This document shows, piece after piece, positions 56,401-64,000 of a stretch of DNA of 64,000 nt. The stretch covers positions 133,685,697 to 133,749,696 of the forward strand of contig NC_073627.1 in NCBI RefSeq assembly GCF_029407905.1, written 5' to 3'. Source of the DNA: Bubalus kerabau. Its lineage: Eukaryota; Chordata; Mammalia; Artiodactyla; Bovidae. The position numbers were made by a program, and so were the translations under genes. The stretch's first letter is position 1. The number at the start of each line of letters is the position of its first letter. The notes under the pieces are model-generated. The model had not been told where the DNA came from, did no database searches, and saw nothing but the letters and a program-made list of their open reading frames with translations.

Positions 56401-59400
56401 AAAATCTCCAACATGGTTTACCGGGAAGCCCTTTCTTTGGGTCAGGAAGCCATCACTCCAGCCCAGTTTTCCGGGGCAATTGTGTTCCCACCCCTGTTGC
56501 TCCGGTAGCTCAGCTGGTGAAGAATCTGCCTGTAATGCAGGAGACCCCGGTTTGATTCTTGGGTTGGGAAGATTCCCTGGAGAAAGGATAGGCTACCCAC
56601 TCCAGTATTCTTGGGTTTCCCTGATGGCTCAGATGGTAAAGAATCTGCCTGCAATGCAGGAGACCTGGGTTCAATCCCTGGGTTGGAAGATCCCCTGGAG
56701 GAGAGCATGGCAGCCTGCTCCAGTATTCTTGCCTGGAGAAGCCTGGCGGGCTACAGTCCAAGGGATTGCAAAGAGTCAGACATGACTGAGTGACTTCACA
56801 CTTCTCCCTGTTGCCTAGAGCCTGGAGGAGACCTGGAGAAAGTGGTGGGGAATGCAGGCACTGAACCCCTGCCCGCCCCCCTGCCCATGCCCTCATCCTC
56901 ACCTCCCACTGCGTCTCCTCCAGTGCAGGGGCAAAGCTGGTCTTCTCTTTCTCATAAGACCTGAGTTTGGTCTCCAGCAGGTCCTGCTCCTTCATGAGGC
57001 TCTCGAGTTCCTGCCGGAGCTGCCGTTTCTCCTGCTGAAGCTGGAGCACCTGAAGATGCAGGACCTGCTGAGCGCGCTGGCTCTTCTGTGCGGCCACCTT
57101 CACCTTGCTCTTGGCCTCCAGCCCCTCCAGCTCGTCCTTGCAGCGCCGCGGCCGCTCCTCGTAAGGTTGGCTGGCGGCCAGCTCCTTCTCCTCGAAGCTG
57201 CGGTGCAGCCTCTGCAGCTCGCCCTCCCTCTCCAGCAGCTGCTTCTCCAGCTCCTGGATGGTGCACTGGTCCGTGGAGATGGGGGAGCGCACAGAGCCCT
57301 TGTCCTTGCTTGCGTGGGCCAGCTTGTTGCCCCCATCAGAGAAAGACAGGGCCTTTAGGCTCATCATGTTGCTGTCTTGGAGGACAATGCCCTGCGTGAT
57401 GTTGTGGGCTGAGCCCCCAAACCGGCTGGCGGGCCCCACCGGAGTGACCAGCGGGTCCAGCTGGTAGCTGCTGCTGGTACTGTGGGTGGGCAGGCTGGAC
57501 ATGGAGTTCCGGCCGGAGTCGGACAGTGCCCCGGAGCACAGGCTGGGCTTCAGCTCCTGCTCCTTGGGCTTGTCCAGAGGCGCGGGATGCAGCTGGTGGC
57601 CGGCGCTCTCAGGGGATGAGTGGAGGATGGCGCCTGACCGTGGCAGCACCGGCTTGAAGGCCGTGGGTCTCACAGCACCCTTCTCAGAACCCTGGGGAGG
57701 AAAACAGCCATACTGATCCTGTGTCTCCCTGCGATGAGCCCTGGGTCAAGTATGCAGGCCAGCCACATGGCACCTTCCTGGTCGGGGGCTGCAGGTGATC
57801 TCACCTGTTACTCTGAAGGGGCCAAAAGTGGTGAATCTCCCTCAAGGAGGAGGAATTCCTCCATGCCTGTCCTTAAATATCATCAGGCCCTTTCTTCTGC
57901 AAACTGCCAACCAGTTTGTCACCAGTTTCTCCGAGATGACAGCCCTTTTAGGTTCACTGGCTGAGACCCCTATGCCAGGGTTCTGGGGCTCCGTGTGCTG
58001 CAGGTAAGGATGCTGGACACACTTTCCTCGGGGAAGTTCATCCCTGCTTCTTCCCCATTATTTCCAGTTGGCCAGCAGCTGGAACTCTGGCCGTGACCTC
58101 CCCCAATGGTTGGGAGAACCGCTTGAAATAACAGTCTTTTCCCTAAAGCCATCATTTTCATTATTAGAGGACTTCAAAGTTTACAAGCTCTTTACTTTGA
58201 AAAGCTTGAAACTCTATCCAACATGTGGGCTGTTTCCTAGCATATCAATGCATAGATTCATTCTCCCAGGTGAGGCCAGGGTGCTGAATCGGAACAATAC
58301 TTCTAGCACCGACTGGCAGGACCCATGAGAACTTAAACTGGGACGTGGGCTGGATTTCTGAGCACCTGGGACTCTGCCCTCATCCTTGCTAGATTGGTGA
58401 TGATAACAAACCCGAGGGACTTCCCTGGTGGTCCAGTGTTTAAGACTCTGTGCATCCACTTCAGGGGGTGCGAGTTCCATTCCTGGTCATGGAACTAGGA
58501 TCCCACAAGCCATGCAGCATGGCAAAAAAACTAACTACCAAACTCACAGCTCTTATCCCACCAAAGATGCTTTAGGGCTGGTTTGAGTGAGAGCTGCTGT
58601 CCCACCAGAGAAGCAAAGGAGGAGAAAGCCCACCTCTGTGAGTCCTCTAACAAGAGAGCCTGCCAGATCTCTTCAGGTGGGCTCTCCCCCTGCTTTTCCA
58701 GATGGTAAGTGAGCCCCTCCTGCTTCCCATGCACTTGAAAACACGGCTATGGGTCCTGCCTTGGCAATTCTGAGTTACAGCCCAGCAGAGTTCAGAAAGG
58801 CTTGCATTCTCCGATTGCTCTGTGCTTAAAAGCTCACCCAGGACTTTTGCATTATGAGACTGACCAATGTGTTCATTCCTTTGTCCAATCTTGCTCTCTG
58901 GTGTGGCTGAGTACTCCTGTCCTCTCTGCATCATTCAGTAATGTAAGCGTTCTCAGTGATGTAAGCATTTAAGACCTTCACCACCACTGCTCTCAGCCCC
59001 AGGCCTCTTCCCTGCCTTTCCAATCCAGCCACCCACACCAGAGACCCCTCCACTTACCATCTCTAGCTGATTGGAGAAGGGCACGAGCTTTGGTGGGGTG
59101 GATGGGTCAAAGTCCACCCCTGCCTGGCCCCCTAGGTCCCCACTGGACAGTGCCGTGTAATCAGGGCGGTGGGAGCCCCGGGCCTTCTGGCTGACCTTGA
59201 TGTAGAAGAAGTCTTCGCTCTTGCCCATTTTGGAGCTGGACTTGCCATGCCCCGAGTCTTGGGAGAAGCCGAACCTCAGCAGCCCGTCTGAATAGCGGTT
59301 GAGCTTCTTGAGGTGGGAAGACTTGCGCAGCTTGTACTGCGAGGCCCGGCAGTGCTTGCTGTGGAAGCCGTGGCCGGAGATGAGGCTGCTGACACTGCCC

Positions 59401-59402
59401 AT
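52846..59402 (-). CDS. LZTS1: LZTS1, leucine zipper tumor suppressor 1 (complete CDS, 3 exons)
   Basis: This coiled-coil protein is known as FEZ1/PSD-Zip70. It is reported to stabilise CDK1 activity through CDC25C at mitosis and to act as a postsynaptic scaffold in neurons. The joined exons, in coding order, are 59402-59058, 57691-56903 and 53499-52846, giving 595 codons plus TGA, one fewer than the 596-residue human protein as I recall it. The start MGSVSSLIS has Gly2 in an N-myristoylation context. Basic and Ser-rich segments follow (KLRKSSHLKKL). Residues 1-250 are largely low in helix. Long coiled coils run at about 256-360 and 380-565 with leucine heptads and many Gln/Glu. The acidic C-terminus ends PYEDIIATEI. 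It converges on ATP6V1B2 about 32 kb away. Confidence 0.97.
53592..53708 (+). mobile_element. CHR-type SINE (diverged) in LZTS1 intron
   Basis: GATCCAGTGACTGGGACTCG, CCCTGATTGGGGAACTAAGC and an AAAAATAAAAAG tail. Confidence 0.65.
53888..54090 (-). mobile_element. Bov-tA SINE, antisense (same strand as LZTS1)
   Basis: TTGTTTGGTCGCTAAGTCCT start, poly(T) then ACCACTGGGGAAGTCC end. Confidence 0.85.
54790..55095 (+). mobile_element. MIR SINE in LZTS1 intron
   Basis: TTGAATCCTGGCTCTACCAG, TGACTTTGGCAAGTCATCTA, GTGCTTCAGTGTCTTTAACT and CAGGGCTGTTGTAAAGGTTA in MIR order, with a piece repeated near the start. The sequence 55096-55963 has no recognised element. Confidence 0.75.
55964..56092 (+). mobile_element. 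CHR-type SINE in LZTS1 intron
   Basis: GGGACTTCCCTGGTGGTCCA head, TTGGTCAGGGAACTAAGACC body, poly(A) tail. Confidence 0.88.
56497..56800 (+). mobile_element. Two tandem Bov-tA SINEs beside LZTS1 exon 2
   Basis: A first unit 56497-56609, truncated at CCAGTATTCTTGG, is followed directly by a second unit 56610-56800 with its own GGTTTCCCTGATGGCTCAGA head. They lie about 100 bp past the exon donor, antisense to LZTS1. Confidence 0.85.
56903..57691 (-). CDS. LZTS1: LZTS1 second coding exon, residues 116-378
   Basis: Acceptor CTCCCCAG, then GSEKGAVRPTAFKP...; donor GAG|GTGAGG after QWE. It has 263 codons, phase 0. The N-half is Ser/Pro-rich (STSSSYQLDPLVTPVGP). The C-half is a Gln/Leu/Glu coiled coil (QVLHLQVLQLQQEKRQLRQE). 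Confidence 0.96.
57692..59057 (-). other. LZTS1: LZTS1 intron between first and second coding exons
   Basis: 1366 bp with GT and AG ends. One CHR-type SINE is at 58412-58535 (plus strand, GAGGGACTTCCCTGGTGGTC). Otherwise no feature is seen. Confidence 0.85.
58412..58535 (+). mobile_element. CHR-type SINE in LZTS1 intron
   Basis: GGGACTTCCCTGGTGGTCCA head, TCCTGGTCATGGAACTAGGA body, short A tail. Confidence 0.85.
59058..59402 (-). CDS. LZTS1: LZTS1 first coding exon, residues 1-115
   Basis: The ATG at 59402-59400 has a strong context (GCCATGG). It encodes MGSVSSLISG...NQLEM, then donor ATG|GTAAGT. It is 345 nt, phase 0. It contains the myristoylation signal and the basic cluster reported to be needed for membrane targeting of PSD-Zip70. 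Confidence 0.96.
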
Positions 59403-59503
59403 GGCGACACGAGGGCCGAGGACAGGTGGGGCAGAGCGGGGACCTGGCGTGGCAGGGGCGGCGAGGGCGGGCAGTCCTGGCTCCGAGAAGAGACTGCAGT
59501 CAT
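59276..59503 (-). other. Upstream ORF overlapping the LZTS1 start
   Basis: The ATG at 59503-59501 (G at -3, A at +4) opens a 75-codon frame starting MTAVSSRSQDC. It crosses the LZTS1 ATG in another frame and stops at 59278-59276. If present in the mRNA it would reduce initiation at the LZTS1 start. Whether the peptide matters is unknown. Confidence 0.6.
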
Positions 59504-59538
59504 AGCAGAAGCCTCACAGAGCCTGGGAGAGCTGAGAC
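59403..59538 (-). other. LZTS1: LZTS1 5'UTR portion of first coding exon
   Basis: Reverse strand TCTCCTTCCAG|GTCTCAGC gives a good acceptor at 59540-59539, so the exon starts at 59538 and an upstream non-coding exon must lie further right, probably outside the window. The segment contains one upstream ATG. Confidence 0.65.
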
Positions 59539-59761
59539 CTGGAAGGAGACATAAGCAGAAGTCATCCTGGATGGGGTGGTCATGGCATGTCCCCAGTGGT
59601 GACCAACCTCGAGATCTGGGCAGCAGAAAAATGCATGTTTCCCTTAACAGAGGTTCAGCCCTGTCTCTGTCTCAATGGGCCCCCCTCTCATTCTTCCTTT
59701 GTTCTCTAATTCAGCAAACATCTGCTAGAAGCCTACTATGGGATGGCTGGCTTCTTCTTCT

Positions 59762-60290
59762 TCTTTTTTTTTTTTTTTAATTTTTTTTTCTTTTTTTAAC
59801 ACCAAAAACATATTGTATTGGGGTACAGCTGATTAACAATGTTGTGATAGTTTCAGGTGAATAACAAAGGGACTCAGCCATACATATCCTTGTATCCATT
59901 CTCCCCTCAAACCCGCCTCCCATCCAGGCTGGCACATAACATTGAGTAGAGTTCCATGTGGTATACAAAGGTTTTTGTTGGTTATTCACTTTAAATATAG
60001 CAGTGTGTACATGACCTTCCAAAAGTCCGTAACTATCCCTTCCCCCCAGCAACTGTGAGTTTGTTTTCTAAGTCTGTTAGCTTTTTTCTGTTTTGTAGGT
60101 CAGCTCGTTTGTATCATTTCTTTTTAGATTCCACATAAAAGGGATGTCATGATATTTCTCCTTCTCTGTCTGACTTACTTCACTCAGTATGATACTCTCC
60201 AGGTTCATCCATGTTGCTGCAAATGGCCTTATTTCATTCTTTTTAATGGCTGAGTAGCATTCCATTGTATCTATGTACCACATCTTCTTT
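59762..60290 (-). mobile_element. L1 3' end with ORF2 C-terminus
   Basis: Reverse strand 60283-60077 encodes MWYIDTMECYSAIKKNEIRP and LESIILSEVSQTEKEKY, the C-terminal region of L1 ORF2. It is followed by the L1 3'UTR and a poly(A) tail (plus-strand T run 59765-59797). It sits in the LZTS1 5' intron. Confidence 0.88.
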
Positions 60291-60477
60291 GAGATGGCTC
60301 ACTTCTCAGCACTGGGATGCAGGGGTGAACAGTTACAGTCCCTGCACTCATGGGGCTTGTGTGTGGTGTAGTGTGGACTGGCCATAAACAGATCAACGTA
60401 TGTGGCCTCAAGCGATCTGTGAAATAAAGTGATCAGGGGAAATAAAGCCAAGTGAATGGGATGGAATTCTGTTGTTG

Positions 60478-60672
60478 TTGTACTTGTTGCTCAGTCAGAC
60501 TTCTTGTGACCCCACGGACTATAGCCCATAAGGCTTCTCTGTCCATAGACTTTTCCAGGCCAGAATACTGGAATGGGTAGCCATTCCCTTCTCCAGGGGA
60601 TCTTCCCAACCCGGGAATTGAACCCAGGTCTCCCACACTGCAGGCAGACTCTTTACAGTCTGAGCCACCAGA
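60478..60672 (-). mobile_element. Bov-tA SINE, antisense
   Basis: TACTTGTTGCTCAGTCAGAC start and CAGTCTGAGCCACCAG end, shortened in the Bov-A end. Confidence 0.85.
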
Positions 60673-61167
60673 AAGAGGAGGTGGTTGTTTTATGCAGGGA
60701 ATACAAAGGAAGCCTCTCTGTTTGGTGTCATTTGAAGAGACCCCAAGAAAATGAAGGAGAAAGCTATGTGGAGACCTGTGGGGAGAAAAAGGAAGCTCAG
60801 GGGTAGACCCAAGTGCAAAGCCCTGAGTCCCTGAGTGGAATGTGTTGGGCATTTGTGAGACCAGCAAGGAGGCCAGTCTGGCTGGAGGGTAGTTAGCAGT
60901 GGGGGTTTGGAGGATGCAGACATCAGAGAGCTAGTAGGTGCCAGGCAACAGAGAGCCTGACTGGCCATAAAGGTTTTGGCTTTAGTCTGAGATAAGAGGC
61001 CCCGAGATGGCTTTAAGCAGCTGACAACTTGATCTGACTTGAGTTGTGGAGGGTCACTCTGGCTGCTGTATGGAAAAGAGCCACTGAAGAGCTTGGGTGG
61101 AATTGCTGAGCCTGTTATAGCAGGTGAGTGACTAACATAGCTAGGCTAGGGTGGTAGCTGTGGATTC

Positions 61168-61520
61168 CATTTTTTTTTTCAATTTTATTTATTTTTATTT
61201 ATTTATTCTTGACTGTGCTGGGTCTTCACTACTTTTCTCTAGTTGTGGAGAGAGGAGGCTATTCTCTAGTTGTGGTGCACAGGCTTCTCATTGCAGTGGC
61301 TTCTCTTGTAGAGCATGGGCTCTGGTTTGCACAGGCTTCAGTAGCTGTAGCACATGGGCTCAGTAGTTGCGGCTCCTGGGCTCTAGAGCACAGGCTCAAT
61401 ATTTGTGGCGCACGGGCTTAGTTGCTCTGCCGCATGTGGGATCTTTCCATACCAGGAATTGAACCCATCCATGTATCCTGCACTGGCAAGCGGATTCTTT
61501 ACCGCTGAGTGAGCAGGGAA
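61168..61520 (-). mobile_element. CHR-type SINE, antisense, full length
   Basis: (TTTA)n tail, GACTGTGCTGGGTCTTCACT, CTTTACCGCTGAGTGAGCAG end. Confidence 0.85.
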
Positions 61521-63699
61521 GAATTCAATTTTAGATGTAATTTTAAGGTTGAGCTGATGGTACTAGTTAAAAGACTGAATGTAGGGAGGGAAAGAGCGGA
61601 ATTTAGGATGACTTCAATGTTTTTTATCCAAGTATCCAGAAGAAGTAAGTTGCCATTTATTGAGATGCAAAAGACCACAAAAGGAACCAGTTTAGGATGA
61701 AGAGGGGGTGGAAATAGGACTTTGGCTTAAGACATTAAGATTGCAAAGCCCATTAGAGATCCAAGCAGTGATGTGGAGTAGGATGGGTGTGGAGCAGGGC
61801 AAGCTGCAGATTTTCCTGTGTGAGCTGTTTGTGCATAGTCTCGGAGCTAGGTCTGAGACTAGATGAAAAAGCAGGGGCAAGAAGGCAAGAGAAATATGAG
61901 GACTGGTTCACAGAGGCCAGGAAGAGGAATGGGAATGAGGAAGAGACACTAAGGGGTCTCTGACAGACATGCAGGAGACCCGTGAAAGGTAAGGATGAAG
62001 ATGGTGTCAAGTGATGCTGAACTAAGACGGCGACTAAGAATTGGTCAATGGATTTGGCTATGTGGAGGCACCAGTGATCTTGACAAGAGTGGTTCTGGTG
62101 GAATGGTGCAAACAAAGGCCTGACTGGAGAAGGCACACAGAAAAAAGAGAGAAACAACTGTACCCCTGAACAATAAATAGTAACTTGGCCGACTTGGTTT
62201 GGATTCCCAGTTATGCTCCCTGCCAGCTATGATGTGGGAGGTAAACCCTCTTACGTCTTTACCTTCTGTGTCACAAACCAATTCTAAGATACACTTAAAG
62301 CTTTTTTTTTTAAATAATAGGACTGCATCTTATAATCAATGCTGAAAACAAGAACAATGGCCTTGCCGGTCACCAGACAGAGGAATGCAATAGAAGGCAA
62401 TGTGGGCACCCTCGTGGATGTAGGCAAATTGCTCAAGCCTGGGTCACCTGATTGTCAGAGCTTGGAAATGCTGTGTGATTGTCATGCATTGAGAAGGAGT
62501 ATTTCTCAGTCAGTCAAAAGACAGATGATTCAATTAAGAAGCCGGGGGAGGGGAGGGACACGGCAAGTTTAATAAAATAGGAAATTCAGAAGGAACCCTG
62601 CATTCTTTATTCTGCTCTAAATTACCCTGTCAACTCAAAGGGGCAGAAGACATCCCAAGTGGGTGATAAGGAGGTATTATGACTGAGGGAGCCAGAAGAC
62701 TCTTCAGACTTTGAAGATGAAGGCTCAGATTCAAACATGCATTGTCATCTTGAAGAATAAAGTAGCTATGACATGAATAAATACATCCTATATTCCAATC
62801 ATAAGAGCAACCACACAACAAAACAGCGTTCCATAAGTGTAATATATGCTTTTCTATGAAAAGCTTTTATTAAATTGATGGTCTCTTAGAATCAGGGAAA
62901 CATGATGATACCTCATGGGGCCATTACGAGCAGTTTATTGGATCTTGCCAGAAGCTAATAGGTCTGATACATTTATTTGAAGCCTAGTATATAGTAGGCA
63001 CTCAATGAATAGGAGATATTTTCACTGGCATCTATGATTTATATTATCATTATTGTTCTCTCCAGGCATACATCAGCCCTGTGTTATCTTCAATGGCCAC
63101 ATCTCATTTTCCAGAACTAGTTCTCTCCTCTCCAAATGCAAGTTTCCTGCATCCCATTCCCCGACAGCACTACTTAGGCGCATGAAGTTCCTCTGCTAAT
63201 TTAACAGCTGACAATGACAAAATGTGTTTCTCATGCCCCAGGTCATCCATCTCTTGCTTAGTTGAGGCCCCAGGGGCCTATGAGGCAATATTTTACTGCT
63301 GTCCATATATTGGGAAGCTATTTTTGGCCAAAAGACTCTTGCACACTCTGCATGCTCTACCAGTTGGACAACTGGTGACTTACTTTTTGCTCATCCAGTT
63401 ACACATTTGTGAACATCTGCATGGACAGTGTTGTAGAGAGAATACTGTAGGCTATGGCATCAGAGAGACTTGGATTTGAAAATTAACCTCTCTGAGGTTT
63501 CTTTGCCACAAAATGGAAATAATCAGAATTTCACAGGCTCAGTATGGGGATGAAGCAAACTCACAGAAGTCAAGTGCAATGACTCACCCATGGTAGGTGC
63601 TGTCCAGGGAGCCCATGATCAACTGAAAGACAGGATTAGGGTGCCTTCTAGAAGTGTAATAGCTGGAACAGAACTACAATACCAGGAAGACATGTGAAA
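61521..63699. other. LZTS1 5' intron, no gene identified
   Basis: Mostly unassigned. A MIR-like TAGTAGGCACTCAATGAATA lies at about 62992. Short open frames show no domain resemblance. Confidence 0.5.
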
Positions 63700-64000
63700 T
63701 GAATCTGTTTGCAGCTCATATAATTCAATAATAAAAAATGAACAAACTTAATTGAAGAATGGGCAGAAGATCTAAATAGACATTTTTCGAAAGAAGACAT
63801 ACAGATGGCCAACAGGCACACAAAATGATGCTCATCATTGCTAATAATCAGAGAAATGCAAATCTAAACTATAATGAGGTACCACCTCACACTGCTCAAA
63901 AGGACCATTATTAAAAAGTCTACAAATAACAAATGCTGTAGCGGATATGGAGCAAAGGGAATCTTATACTGCTGATGGGAATGTAAACTGGTGCAGCCTC
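63700..64000 (+). mobile_element. L1 ORF2 fragment, sense, runs off the window
   Basis: Forward translation gives KNGQKI, then RKKTYRWPTGTQND, SEKCKSKL and a GTTSH segment, with stops. This is the known L1 ORF2 stretch before the C-terminus. The element continues past the right edge. Confidence 0.75.

Noticed and set aside
56852..57358. 168-codon open frame on the plus strand opposite LZTS1 exon 2
   Set aside because: It is Leu-rich antisense to a Gln/Leu/Glu coiled coil: CAG and CTG codons are reverse complements, so such shadows stay open. The LZTS1 frame matches the known protein.

Overview
This is mammalian nuclear DNA from a ruminant, most likely a bovid such as cattle; the exact species cannot be fixed from the sequence. 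The evidence is split genes with GT-AG introns plus dozens of copies of ruminant-specific retroposons: BovB (RTE) LINEs, Bov-A/Bov-A2 and Bov-tA SINEs, and cetartiodactyl tRNA-Glu-type (CHR) SINEs. Older layers (L1, MIR, MER5-like) and three solo-LTR candidates are also present.

Layout. (1) 1-17240, + strand: the 3' four fifths of ATP6V1B2, V-ATPase V1 subunit B2. Twelve coding exons encode residues 65-511 without a break. All junctions are GT-AG and the reading phase is kept throughout. The first 64 codons and the promoter lie to the left of the window. (2) 17241-49720: an intergenic stretch of about 32 kb in which I see no convincing gene. It is built largely from retroposon insertions, several nested in one another, with a few repeat-poor GC-rich or homeodomain-site-rich patches that could be regulatory. 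(3) 49720-64000, - strand: LZTS1 (leucine zipper tumor suppressor 1, also known as PSD-Zip70), with all three coding exons (595 codons plus stop), a probable 3.1 kb repeat-free 3'UTR, part of the 5'UTR with an overlapping upstream ORF, and part of the 5' intron. The two genes converge tail to tail, the order I recall from human 8p21.3.

The genes are neighbours rather than an operon. ATP6V1B2 is a housekeeping proton-pump subunit. LZTS1 is a myristoylated coiled-coil scaffold of postsynaptic densities and a mitotic regulator. Nothing in the sequence links their functions.

The most unusual structure is a 403 bp near-perfect inverted repeat in an ATP6V1B2 intron (1032-1434). Its arms are 183 nt and differ at 2 positions, and its spacer is itself a partial copy of the arm, the pattern left by replication template switching. 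Other points of interest are an LZTS1 upstream ORF that overlaps the true start, an exon-2 readthrough ORF running into antisense SINE sequence, nested retroposons with readable target-site duplications, and tandem duplications. I found no evidence for a new multi-gene system. This is an ordinary ruminant locus with interesting local rearrangements.
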